Shown: one piece after another, positions 40,615 to 50,914 of the stretch
Numbering within the stretch: the stretch's first letter is position 1
Layout: each line of letters opens with the position of its first letter
From: Pseudoips prasinana
Lineage: Eukaryota > Arthropoda > Insecta > Lepidoptera > Nolidae
Assembly (NCBI GenBank): GCA_951640165.1
Contig: OX621254.1
Coordinates: forward strand, 26,262,001-26,326,000
Direction of reading: 5' to 3'
Length of the DNA: 64,000 nucleotides
Position numbers and translations under genes: made by a program
The notes under the pieces: generated by a model
What the model was told of the DNA's origin: nothing
Databases searched by the model: none
What the model saw: the letters and a program-made list of their open reading frames with translations, nothing else

Positions 40615-43540
40615 TAGAATAGAATAATTTTATTTTGCTTATAAAACATGGTACATAATAATAGGTGTTAATGTAACGTATGATGTTCCACATGTTTGGT
40701 CACAAGTTACGACATGCACAATCTTAAAAACTAAAAAATCTTAAATGTAAGTTAAAATGTCCTTATCTATATACACGATTAATACAATAAATAACAATTT
40801 AAATAATGTCGGATACAGATATTATTTATTATATTTTATATTGAAAAAAATCATTTAAGCTATAAAAACTTTTATCACAGAGCCACTGTGTAAATTGTAC
40901 TTTAAATTTATTTAATGCTAGATCTCTGAACGAATAAGGAATATTATTATATATTTTAATGCACATGATGAAACTATTATTATTCGTAGCTGTTAGATTA
41001 GTTCGTGGACGAAACATTTATTCATATTTATCGTTCTAGGATTATAATAGTGTGTAGCTTGCGTAAAAATATGTGTATGTTTTTTTACAAATAGACATGA
41101 CTCCAGGATATACAAACATGGAACAGTTAACAATGTATGTTTCCTAAAAATAGGACGACACGAATCTGTTTGTTTTAAATTAAAGATAGTTCTCAAACAC
41201 TTTTTTTGCAAGATGAACACCCTATCTATATCTACAGATCGACCCCACATAACTATACCATATCTTAAGATTGAACAGACATAGCCATGGTATGCTGTGA
41301 TAGCTGCCTGTTGTGATACGTTTTGTTTTATTTGCCTTAAAGGGTAAATCAATTTATTTATTCTACCACACAAATTGTTTATATGTTCTTTCCAGTTACA
41401 ATAGCTATCTACTGTAATACCTAGAAACTTAAAGGTATCGGTCTCCTGTATACTTGATCCTTTGTATGAAACTTTTATCATTATGGGGTTCGCTTTATAG
41501 GTTCGAAATTGTATGAATGTTGTTTTTGATAAGTTAACCATTAAATTATTTGTTTCCATCCAATTAATAGTCTTATAAAGCGCTTCATTTACATCATTTT
41601 CATAGTTATTTTTATTGGTACCCTTTATTACAATTGTAGTGTCGTCGGCAAATAAAATGCATTCTTGGCCAATAGTAGGTGCAAGATCATTAATGTATAG
41701 CACGAATAAAAGTGGGCCCAATATGCTTCCCTGCGGGACGCCGTGCTCATTTTCCAAGTATAAGATTTATGTGATTGGAATGTCCTTACTTTTTCATTAT
41801 ATTGTGATATTTCAACACATTGCATTCGTCTATCGAGATAGGATTTTATCCAGTCGTATGCCGCTCCTCTTATTCCGTACCTATATAGTTTAGCCAGTAG
41901 GCGTGCAAGGAGGACGAAGTCAAACGCCTTACTCATGTCCATAAATAGACCTGTTACGGGAACTTTTTTGTCAATACACTCAGTTACGGATTTGATTAAT
42001 TTAAATACTGCTGAAGTTGTATTATACTCTTTCCTGAATCCGTTTTGTTCGTCTCGAATTATGTTGTTTTTATTTATAAAACTGGATAATCTAGAGTGCA
42101 TTACTTTCTCATAAATTTTTGAAAAAATTGAGATAAGTGTAATTGGTCTATAGTTGTTCATTTGCGATCTATCTCCTTTTTTAAACAGCGGTTTGACTAT
42201 AGATCGTTTTAGGATATCGGGAAATATGCCTTGATCTAGAGATAAATTAATGCAATATGACAAGGGAAAAGCTAAATATTGATGACTAGATTTTATAATG
42301 TCTGTTCTTATTTCATATATCCCAACACTATTAGTGTTCTTGAGAGACATTATAATTTTGATCAGTTCATTTTCACTAACTGGATATAAAAACATAGATT
42401 TTTCATTAATTTCTGTCGATATGTTATTTGAATTTGCATTTATATTAGATTTTTTAACAATATTTGTATAAAACTCATTGAAATGATTAGCAATTGTATC
42501 TGGATTTGTGAATTCATTATTATTTACAGAGATCTTATTAACTGATTTATACGTATGGTCAGAAAATGTGTGTTTCTTTATTACGTTCCATGCCGTTTTG
42601 CATTTGTTTTTGGCTTTTTAAATGTATTTTGTATTGTTATTCTTTCTTGAAGTTGTAATGCAGCGTCTTAATAGTTTTGAGTATTTTTGATATCGGTTTA
42701 AATTCGACGAATTAAATCCTTTGGTATATCTTGTATATAGTTCTCTTTTTGTAGCACAGCTATTCTTTATACCCTTTGTAAACCATTTACATTTCCAGAT
42801 GTCTTGATTAGATATTTTTACCCGAATGTAAGGAAAACAAAGTTTGTAAAATAATTGATACAAATCATGGAAACTTTCAAATGCTTTGCATGCTGAACTT
42901 TCATTGAAAATCTCCTGAAAAGTAAGAGCTGAAAGACAATCCAAAAACTTTTTACGATTTTCATCACTATAATCTCGCTTAAATTCAAACCACCATTTGT
43001 GCGATGGATCACGTCGTTTTTGAACTTTCCAGGTAAATGTTTGGGCTGTATGGTCGGATAGACCTAGTTCAAGTACGTTAGATGCACCCTTGTCAATATT
43101 CGTAATAATATGGTCAATACAGGTTTTCGAATTTTTTGTTTTGCGGGTCGGTATCGTTAAGACTTGCGTCATGTTAAAGTTTTCTAGGAGCGCTAAATAG
43201 TCAATTTTAACTTTAGAATATTTTAAAATATCTATGTTTACATCTCCACATATTATAATTTTATTGCGTTTATAGCGGCATACATATGTTAATAGGCTTT
43301 CTAGTTTAAAAAGGAAATCATTCACATTAGATGATGGTGTTCTATACAGACATATCAAAATTACTCCACATCCCAAAAGTTCCAATCCACAACACTCAAA
43401 TACACAAGCTACATTATTGTTCTGTATTTCTTTAATAACTTTAAAATCAATATCATTTCTTAACATAATAGCTACGCCGCCTCTTTTAGACTTTGCGCGT
43501 GAGTATTGAGCGGCTAAAGTAAATCCCTTAATGCGGAATA
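40615..43540 (-). mobile_element. LINE F, Jockey/CR1-type, 5'-truncated
   Basis: Endonuclease and RT on the minus strand, with the 3' end near 40615 (gaataattttattttgctta). It lacks ORF1 and the start of the endonuclease and meets LINE G head to head at about 43537. Interruptions: TAA at 42618, a frameshift near 41630-41760, and a further shift at 40993-41017. Confidence 0.85.
40829..42395 (-). pseudogene. LINE F reverse transcriptase
   Basis: Frames 41628-42395 and 40993-41757 (and 40829-41017 for the C-terminus) give NNYRPITLISIFSKIYEKVM, EQNGFRKEYNTTSAV, motif A TGLFMDMSKAFDFV (Asp kept), motif B HGVPQGSILGPLLF, motif C LFADDTTIVI and thumb sequence FLGITVDSYCNWKEHI. The frameshift falls between motifs A and B. 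Confidence 0.85.
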
Positions 43541-43556
43541 TACAGTTGAACAGCAT
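42618..43556 (-). pseudogene. LINE F endonuclease
   Basis: Contains SKRGGVAIMLRNDI, ICLYRTPSS, IIICGDVNIDILKY, KTCIDHIITNI and LGLSDHTAQTF, the endonuclease motifs without the N-terminal strand. The RT follows in the same frame after the TAA at 42618, so that stop is a nonsense mutation. Confidence 0.82.
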
Positions 43557-44438
43557 AAAGTAGTCAAATTACTGAAGGCACTAGACGTAAACAAATCTGC
43601 TGGCCCGGATCTAATCCCTGCTTTTCTATTGGTAAACTGTGCCGAAACTATTGCATTTCCAATCACCTTGTTGTTTAGAAAATCGTTAGATGAGTGTAAG
43701 ATGCCATTAATGTGGAAATCGGCTTTTATAACGCCAATACACAAGAAAGGCGCTAAGACTGATGTTACAAATTACAGGCCCATATCAAAACTATGTTTGA
43801 TTGCTAAAGTATTTGAAAGGATCATCCATACTCAACTATATGAACCCCTTAGGGTATACATTACGAAATTTCAACATGGTTTTGTTAGAGACAAATCTAC
43901 AGTTTCTAACCTAATTATTTTTGATGATTTTATTACAGATAATATGAGCCAGGGTAAGCAAGTTGATGTCATTTACACTGATTATAGTAAATGTTTTGAT
44001 AGAATAGATCATTCCACCCTAATACAGAAACTAGCTAATGCGGGCATAAGGGGAAACTTGTTGAGATGGTTTATTTCATACATTTCTAATAGATCACAAG
44101 CCGTAGCCTTAAATAGTTGTATATCCAGCTGGATTTCAGTGCCTAGTGGCGTGCCGCAAGGACCCCTACTAGGTCCTTTAATGTTTGTAATCTTTGTGAA
44201 TGACATCGGCGATTGCTTCCATTCCTCCAGATTACTCTGTTATGCAGACGATATGAAAATTTATGCATCTATCGCATCCCAAGCGGATGTCCAAGCTCTT
44301 CAAGCTGATTTGTATCGTCTTGATAATTACTGTTCAAAAAATAAATTAGACCTAAATCCCTTAAAATGCTCTGTTATCACTTATACCAGAAGTAATCGAC
44401 CTATTACATCCACCTATTGGCTAAGGGTCAAAAATTAA
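43540..44438 (+). pseudogene. LINE G reverse transcriptase
   Basis: Reads EQHKVVKLLKALDVNKSAGP, NYRPISKLCLIAKVFERIIH, HGFVRDKSTVSNL, motif A YTDYSKCFDRIDH, motif B SGVPQGPLLGPLMF and motif C CYADDMKIY. All catalytic Asp residues are present. The frame is lost near 44420-44438 by a small indel. Confidence 0.85.
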
Positions 44439-45088
44439 CCAAATGCCATAAGATGCGTGATCTCGGGGTCGTATATGACTCTAAATTGCTCTTCGATGAA
44501 CACATTGATAGCATTGCAAAGAAGGCATCTCAAGCTCTTGGGTTTGTTATGCGCACTTCATCTTGTTTTAAAGATGCAAAAACGCTTAAAATATTGTACT
44601 GTACATATGTCCGTAGCAAACTAGAATATGCATCGCAGATTTGGAATCCGAGATACAGCAAGTATACCGACAGGATCGAGGGTATTCAGAGGAAGTTCAT
44701 GAGGTACTTATGCTATCGAACTAGATTAGTTTACAAATCTGAAGGCTATCTAGAATTTTGTGCAAAATTTCACCTTCTTCCATTAATTGAACGACGTGAT
44801 ATCGCAGATGTCATGTATTTCCTAAAACTTTTTAATAATCAAGTTGATAGCCCTGAACTTCTTTCCCAAATTAACATCAACGTCCCAGTACGATCAACGC
44901 GTCATTACGTACCCCTAGTTTTACCGCTTGTATCAACTAATTACCGCCAGAATACCTTTCTGTGGCGAGCAAGCAAGACAGTAAATGATGTTTTCAAACA
45001 ATATGATGTAGATATATTTAATGCGAGTATAGCGTCACTAAGAAGGCTGATGAGCGCTGAGTTTTTCAATAATTATCTTAATGTTTAA
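44417..45088 (+). pseudogene. LINE G thumb and C-terminus
   Basis: Continues in the shifted frame: GQKLTKCHKMRDLGVVYDSK, a thumb with FDEHIDSIAKKASQALGF, YVRSKLEYASQIWNP and YTDRIEGIQRKFMRYLCYR, then a C-terminus with VPVRSTRHYVPLVLP. Ends in a stop, then a 210-bp 3' UTR. Confidence 0.8.
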
Positions 45089-45340
45089 CTTTCCAACGTA
45101 GGCTTTATGATTCTCCTTTTGTTAATTGGATTTTATAAGTAACTTATTTTTTACTCTTTTTGGTTAAGTGTATTTATGTACTAACTGGTAATATTTTCAT
45201 GTCCATATTTTTTAACTAGATGTTTAAAAGTGAAGACCTGTAATTGGCTGTGTGTTGCTTATAACATCTATTTATTTTGTAATTGTTGCTGTTGGTTTTC
45301 CAAATAAATAAATAAAAAAAATAAATAAATAAATAAATAA

Positions 45341-45760
45341 TATTTTTATTTACCTGTTAACATTCTGGCAAGAGTTACGAGTACGAAACTCAGCAATACT
45401 CAAAGAAATCTGTCAACATTTGATTAACACTGGAGTGGTTTCTCGGTTTCGGTTTCGGTTCTGTAATGACATTCCGAAGCTTGTTGACTAGTTTTCATGT
45501 CAAACTTATAAACGCAATGTCTCATCACAAGTAATAATAATTTTTACGAATGTAGGGACGGAAATAGTCGTTGTAGTATATCATCAGTGAGTTTTCCGTG
45601 ATTTAAAAATTAAAAATTTAGATAAAATTAAAAAAATTAAACCAACAGATGATCCTTGACAATAACTGAATTTAAGTTAGCTAAATATTGCTACTATTAA
45701 AAAATAAATCTTATTGTACATTATTTCCTACAACCCGTGTACCTAAATATCTATATGTAC
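45341..45760. repeat. Unclassified repeat pair, copy 2, and AT-rich DNA
   Basis: 45371-45500 resembles 25397-25570 (see there). The rest is AT-rich with no recognisable feature. Confidence 0.4.
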
Positions 45761-45851
45761 CTAGAAATAATTATATATTACTACGAGCATGTTCCGACTA
45801 TTTACAAGCACTTTTTTAAAGTCTACGTGAATAAAAACGGTTTTTTTTTCA
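45761..45851 (+). mobile_element. LINE C-family 3' end
   Basis: acgagcatgttccgactatttacaagc then tttaaagtctacgtgaataaaa is the inverse of 8863-8920, so this is a plus-strand 3' end of the same LINE family, directly followed by the pentanucleotide array. Confidence 0.7.
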
Positions 45852-46022
45852 TTTTGTTTTGTTTTGTTTTGTTTTGTTTTGTTTTGTTTTGTTTTGTTTT
45901 GTTTTGTTTTGTTTTGTTTTGTTTCGTTTCGTTTCGTTTTGTTTCGTTTCGTTCCGTTCCGTTCCGTTCCGTTCCGTTCCGTTTCGTTTCGTATCGTTTC
46001 GTTTCGTTTTGTTATGTTTTAT
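45852..46022. repeat. Pentanucleotide array (GTTTT/GTTTC/GTTCC)n
   Basis: Thirteen GTTTT units, then GTTTC units, six GTTCC units (45951-45980), GTTTC units again and GTTTT, with single variants GTATC and GTTAT. Both strands are open in several frames only because the unit lacks stop codons. Confidence 0.97.
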
Positions 46023-46150
46023 TTTTGAAGGATTGTATGAATCAATGTGTGTGTCACTGAAAGATCTTGACAAAACAGAACCCATGTCTCTGTCTATCAC
46101 TCGGGAAAAACAAGCGTGAATCAATGTATGTATTTAGGAATATATAAATA

Positions 46151-46472
46151 CTAGCTGTGCCCCGCGGTTTTGCCTGCGTTAGACTTTATAAATTATCACA
46201 GCTCCTCCCCCGTAGATGATAGCGTGATAATTGTTAGCCTATATGTTGACCCGGCTTCTTAGTAATATTCATTGCAAAATTTGAATTAAATCCATGCAGT
46301 ACTTTTTGAGTTTAGCCCGGACATACATACAGACAAACAGACACACAGACAAAAATTCTAAAAACTATATTTTTGGCTTCGATATCGATTGTAGATCACG
46401 CCCCAAGTATCATTTAAAAAAATATTCAATGTACAGTTTGGCTTTCCTACGATTTTATTATATGTATAGATG
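46151..46472. repeat. Helitron-like repeat, copy 1
   Basis: Begins ctagctgtgccccgcggttt and ends cgattttattatatgtatag. Body with cacagctcctcccccgtag, gtttagcccggacatacat and gcttcgatatcgattgtaga. Two more copies are at 60622-60925 and 61459-61745. No inverted repeats or coding; the class is a guess from appearance. Confidence 0.65.
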
Positions 46473-46770
46473 TTGACATGTCGTATTGCTATAGGACAGG
46501 CCCTGTCCAATTTGAGATCAGATGGAAGTGTGTTAGTAGGTGTTAGTCATCCTAAGATATTTATTCATTTATATTTTTTTTTATTTTAATCATTAATGTA
46601 CACACGGAAAACGAATACAGAAAAGTATTTTAAAAGAAAATAACATGTACAAAGGTACTGCTTATTTCAATGAAATTTCTTCCAGCAGACCCGCGAGAGG
46701 AGCAATTAAAAGAAATATAACATAGTGTGTGTAGTTTCTAGTAATACATATATACATACACTACATGCTA
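46473..46770. other. No gene
   Basis: AT-rich with a T-run near 46570; nothing recognised. Confidence 0.35.
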
Positions 46771-46989
46771 ATAGTCAAATAGTCAAATAGTCATTTATTG
46801 GTAAGATTTCTTACATGTCATGAAAATGTTTACAAAAATATATTAAATGTCTAAACAATGTCAAAATATATCAAATCAAAAATACTATAAACTAAACTTG
46901 AGTCAAATACATAATAATTTGTTCAATAACATAAAAAAGAAAATAGGTCACAACATAGTCAGCAAGTCAAACTCATAAATTACATATTA

Positions 46990-49980
46990 TTATGTCAACA
47001 TATTAGATTTGAAATGGATAAAATCATCAACGGAATAGAACGATTGCTCGATAAGCCACCGTTTTAACCGAGTTTTAAAACTCATTAAGGTTGGGGCACT
47101 TGATATGCTCAATGGTAGTTTATTATACACTGTGCAGCCCATAACATGAGTAGTTTTGGATGTTTTAGTCAGTGTCCTCGGTACCGACGTCAGCTTATTG
47201 CTATGCCGTGTGCAATAGGTGTGTATCTCACTCCGCTTAGTATACAGGTCTATGTTTGCCCTTACGTACACTGCAACTTGGTACAGCACTATTGAAGGTA
47301 ACGTCATGATACCCAATTTTTTAAAGTGAGGCTTTGCGGATACGTCTTGTGGTATATTAACTATTGCCCGAATGGCACGTTTCTGCATTCTGAATGCTCG
47401 CTCCCAGTCTGCAGCGCGTCCCCACAGCTCCGCACCATATTGGAGCAGCGAATGCACCGTAGCAAAATAACACGCGCGTACCTCTGCCACTGACACTATT
47501 TTACGCAATCGGCCGAGGGCGAAGCATGCACTCCCCAATCTTCCGCATATTTTATCAATATGGTTATCCCACTTGAAGCACTTGTCAATCTCGAACCCTA
47601 AGAATGTAGTTGTTTCAACTTGCGCAATGCTCACTCCATTCGCCGATACCGTCAGAGGTCTTTGTGACCGGCCTGACAGTACAAAGTGAATGAAATGGGT
47701 TTTTGCTACGTTGAGAACAAGTCCATTCATACGGAACCACTGATCAAGCTGGGCAGCTGCTTTATTTAGCTTTTGCTCCAAATGATCGACCGTCTTCGCT
47801 GTAACTATGGCCGCGACGTCATCCGCGTACATTAGTATTTCAGCATCAGTTACGGTGTTCGGCAGATCATTTAGGAGCAACGAAAATAAAATATTAGACA
47901 CCGACGAGCCCTGTGCCACACCTATCGTCGACTTTAATGGGTCTGATCTTTCCTTGCCCTCGCAACCCACCACCACTTGTGATCTGTCATGCAGCAACTC
48001 TGTCAATAGTTCATGTGACGGGCCATCCACTCCATAGTGCTGTAATTTTACAGCAATCACAGCGCGGTCGGCCACGTCAAACGCCCTTGACAAATCACAG
48101 CATATCAAAGCTACCTGCTGTTGGTCCTCCTTGGCAGCTAGTACTTGGCGTATGAGTTCACGGGTCAAAGTTGTGGTCGATCTACCTTCTCTGTAAGCAT
48201 ACTGTTTTTCCGTAAGGGCGTCTGTAGTCGTCAGAAACTTAATTAAGCGGGAACTTAGGCCGTTCTCGAAAATCTTTGCTACCGTGGGAATAATCGACAC
48301 TGGCCTATAGTTATCGATGCAGTCCTTTTTCCCCTTACCTTTAAAAAGCGGTGAAATTTTACTATTTTTCAATGGTGCAGGGAACTCACCTTCTTTCATA
48401 CATAAATTGAATAGATCGGCAAGGACGGGTGCTAAAGGTATAGCCGCTAACCTGATGAGTTTCATCGAAATACCATACGTGTCTTTCGACGGCTTAGGTG
48501 TGATACGCGTTATAATGATCTGGTACACCTCATCAGCTGTAAACGGATTCAACCGTAGTGAACGGTCAGCTGGACGGCTCACAGCATAGAGCTCATCTCT
48601 CACACGCTGTAAATCAGCACAAGGTGCACCACAAGCAGTTACTGCTCCTAGAAAACGAGCATTCATAGCATCCAATGCAGATTTTTTCGAGTGGTACGGT
48701 TTCCCGTCCACATCCTTAACAATATCAGTAAAGTCAAGACGGGGTGTGTTATCTTTTCCTCTCTCCTTGTTCACAACAGCCCACATTGCCTTACATGTAT
48801 TGTGAGAGTTTTTAATTAAATTTGAATAATGTCTAGATTTTGTGTCATAAATTAAATTGTCAAAATATATTTTCATGTCAGTAATAAAATTAGTTAGTAT
48901 TATATTATTCGGATTACGCTCACTAATTGCAATGAAGTCAAACAATATTAATTTAAAATCCTTAACATCTGGCGTTACCCAAGATGAGTCATATTTAATT
49001 GTGTGGCTCACTTTCCGTAGTGGGAAACAAATGTCAAGCTTGTTTGAAATTATATTAATAATCGCGGTAGCCATCGTGAGGGGATTACTATTGCGCAACT
49101 TAATTTCATTCCAGTCTACACTATCAACAGACACAGCAAAGTTACGTTTGTTCTCTTTCGAAAACATTCGAATATAGCGGGGCATATTACGAGCATTGTT
49201 TTTTACACATAGTACCTCACTTTTAACTGCTAGGTGGTCACTCAAATGAGTTGTAACCGGTTCTGTGGTGATCGCACTCATCGACATGTTCGTGTAGACA
49301 TGGTCTAAACAAGTGGTTGTGGATACTGTGATTCGTGTAGGGAAATCCACCTGATTCGTCATATTATGGGCTGACAGAATGTCACTCAATCTTTTAACAT
49401 CAGTGTTTAAACCACCTAATGTGTTAATGTTAAAGTCTCCAACTATCACACACTCAATGCCTAGATCGTCTATTTTATCGAGCAATCGTTCCAAATAATC
49501 TAAAAATAAATTACAACTAATCAAGTTCGTCCTATACACACATACAATGGTAGAATCATACTCTATTAGTTTTATTGCGGATATTTCGCAATATTGTTCA
49601 GTTGATAAGGCCACTAAGTCAAAATACTCAACACATTTAATGTTTTCACGAACAAAAATACACGACCCACCGTGCATTACTCGTTTTCTACAAAAATATG
49701 AAGCTAATTTATAACCTTCAATATGAACACATTTTAAACTCATTTCCCCCAGCCAATGTTCAGAAATCGCAAGTATATCGCACTTCAAATCACTATTTAA
49801 CAGCACTTCAAGTCGCTGAGTTTTTTGATTTAGTGACGCAATGTTTTGATGACATACTATTAACCTATTCGTAACGGGCACATTCACAACATTGCTCGAA
49901 TCATACGTGTTACCGCTGCGGCTCCGTCGCACTGTTGTGGGAACTGGTTTAGTTGGATGCGCCAGCGCCCCGCTCGACAC
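46990..49980 (-). CDS. LINE H ORF2: endonuclease-reverse transcriptase (996 aa)
   Basis: Endonuclease in residues about 35-260: VCHQNIASLNQK, ISEHWLGEM, GGSCIFVREN, VCVYRTN, VIVGDFNINTLGG, CLDHVYTN and LSDHLAV. RT in about 480-800: NYRPVSIIPTVAKIFENGLS, YAYREGRSTTT, motif A CCDLSRAFDVADRAV, motif B GVAQGSSVSNILFSLLLND and motif C MYADDVAAIV. Thumb and C-terminus with FLGFEIDKCFKWDNHI, YGAELWGRAADWERAF and VYNKLPLSISSAPTL. No stop or shift; all catalytic residues visible. The ATG at 49980 is the first in frame; translation may depend on ORF1 coupling. Confidence 0.92.
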   Translation of the reverse strand: MSSGALAHPTKPVPTTVRRSRSGNTYDSSNVVNVPVTNRLIVCHQNIASLNQKTQRLEVLLNSDLKCDILAISEHWLGEMSLKCVHIEGYKLASYFCRKRVMHGGSCIFVRENIKCVEYFDLVALSTEQYCEISAIKLIEYDSTIVCVYRTNLISCNLFLDYLERLLDKIDDLGIECVIVGDFNINTLGGLNTDVKRLSDILSAHNMTNQVDFPTRITVSTTTCLDHVYTNMSMSAITTEPVTTHLSDHLAVKSEVLCVKNNARNMPRYIRMFSKENKRNFAVSVDSVDWNEIKLRNSNPLTMATAIINIISNKLDICFPLRKVSHTIKYDSSWVTPDVKDFKLILFDFIAISERNPNNIILTNFITDMKIYFDNLIYDTKSRHYSNLIKNSHNTCKAMWAVVNKERGKDNTPRLDFTDIVKDVDGKPYHSKKSALDAMNARFLGAVTACGAPCADLQRVRDELYAVSRPADRSLRLNPFTADEVYQIIITRITPKPSKDTYGISMKLIRLAAIPLAPVLADLFNLCMKEGEFPAPLKNSKISPLFKGKGKKDCIDNYRPVSIIPTVAKIFENGLSSRLIKFLTTTDALTEKQYAYREGRSTTTLTRELIRQVLAAKEDQQQVALICCDLSRAFDVADRAVIAVKLQHYGVDGPSHELLTELLHDRSQVVVGCEGKERSDPLKSTIGVAQGSSVSNILFSLLLNDLPNTVTDAEILMYADDVAAIVTAKTVDHLEQKLNKAAAQLDQWFRMNGLVLNVAKTHFIHFVLSGRSQRPLTVSANGVSIAQVETTTFLGFEIDKCFKWDNHIDKICGRLGSACFALGRLRKIVSVAEVRACYFATVHSLLQYGAELWGRAADWERAFRMQKRAIRAIVNIPQDVSAKPHFKKLGIMTLPSIVLYQVAVYVRANIDLYTKRSEIHTYCTRHSNKLTSVPRTLTKTSKTTHVMGCTVYNKLPLSISSAPTLMSFKTRLKRWLIEQSFYSVDDFIHFKSNMLT

Positions 49981-50773
49981 GGGGACGCACGCGAAACCAG
50001 TCTGATACCTTTACACGCGGCGGCCACGAAGTCGGTGAGCTGAGTCGTTCATAAATACTCTCGGGGCAACCTATTACAAATGCTGCATGTTTGTCTGTTT
50101 TGATATCCCGTTTTTCGACTATGTATTCGTCACATGGTTGGATTTTTTTTAAATAGTTAAGTACATTTTGAGTTGTGGTTTCCGGAGTAAATGACCACGC
50201 CTGAATATATTTCATACGCTCCACCGTTTTTAGTTCGTCATCTACTTTTCCTGCACCAGTTACTATGTGGCGTGATCTACGTTTGCGATTGATTGTTTTC
50301 CAACCCTCACGATCATTAATGTTTAACAAAATCTCTGAGTCGCTAATTTTGTTGGTTGCGCGCTCCGTTGATTTAGTGGCCACACCGGCCAATTCTGTTT
50401 CTTGAGTTAGTTCGCTTGTCGAAACGTTATTATTAGTAACTGAATTCGTTCGGCTTACCTCGGGTGTCTTCGATATTTTGTTTGTCACCTGAGACAGTGC
50501 AGCGCTTTTATCAGCTGAAACGGTACCGACTACATTTTGACGTGCTTGACGAATTGGTCGCTGGACCGCTGGATGGGTTTGAGCGCTCGTTGATTTGGGG
50601 TTTACATTATTACCCTCAATTTTTGAGACCAAATTCTTGATGATATCAACTTGATCAATTATTATAGCATTTTGAGTCGTTATTTTAGTTTCCAATGTGT
50701 CCACTTTATCACTGAGAACGAGAATCGTCTTTTGTAACTCACGAACACAACTTTCGAGCGCTTTATATGCCAT
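49949..50773 (-). CDS. LINE H ORF1 (274 aa)
   Basis: The N-terminal 60 residues have a heptad pattern (LESCVRELQKTILVLSDKVD) indicating a coiled coil, then a Ser/Thr-rich linker, and a C-terminal domain (KYIQAWSFTPETTTQNVLNY, HAAFVIGCPESIYERL, WPPRVKVSDWFRVRPRV) like the nucleic-acid-binding domain of CR1/Jockey-type ORF1 proteins that package element RNA. Confidence 0.82.
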   Translation of the reverse strand: MAYKALESCVRELQKTILVLSDKVDTLETKITTQNAIIIDQVDIIKNLVSKIEGNNVNPKSTSAQTHPAVQRPIRQARQNVVGTVSADKSAALSQVTNKISKTPEVSRTNSVTNNNVSTSELTQETELAGVATKSTERATNKISDSEILLNINDREGWKTINRKRRSRHIVTGAGKVDDELKTVERMKYIQAWSFTPETTTQNVLNYLKKIQPCDEYIVEKRDIKTDKHAAFVIGCPESIYERLSSPTSWPPRVKVSDWFRVRPRVERGAGASN

Positions 50774-50914
50774 TTTCCGGGCTAAATAAATTAAAAACCG
50801 TCAAGGAACTTGCAGTAGGCACTACTTCGCACGAGAGCGAGAGAGAATGTAATATACATAAATACTTATAAAATACAAAGATAAATATCTATATACACAT
50901 ACATATACATACAA

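Larger units (their letters stand above)
43537..45340 (+). mobile_element. LINE G, 5'-truncated
   Basis: Plus-strand LINE starting within the pre-RT region and ending in an (aaat)n tail (45303-45340). Two ORFs in different frames hold RT and C-terminus. The group (VDVIYTDYSKCFDRIDH, YADDMKIY) is Jockey/I-like; clade not fixed. Confidence 0.85.
46771..50850 (-). mobile_element. LINE H, apparently full-length
   Basis: Two long open ORFs overlapping by 32 nt on the minus strand, a 5' leader of about 75 nt and a 3' end with an (atagtcaa)n tail (46771-46792). Possible target duplication gtaatacatatatac (46741) versus gtaatatacataaatac (50848), imperfect. Placed directly 3' of LINE I. Confidence 0.82.

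Noticed and set aside
45849..46124. Long open frames on both strands through the pentanucleotide array (FCFVL-type and KTKQN-type repeats)
   Set aside because: They exist only because the repeat unit lacks stop codons; no start context, splice sites or homology.
48857..49177. 106-codon plus-strand ORF
   Set aside because: Antisense shadow of LINE H ORF2.
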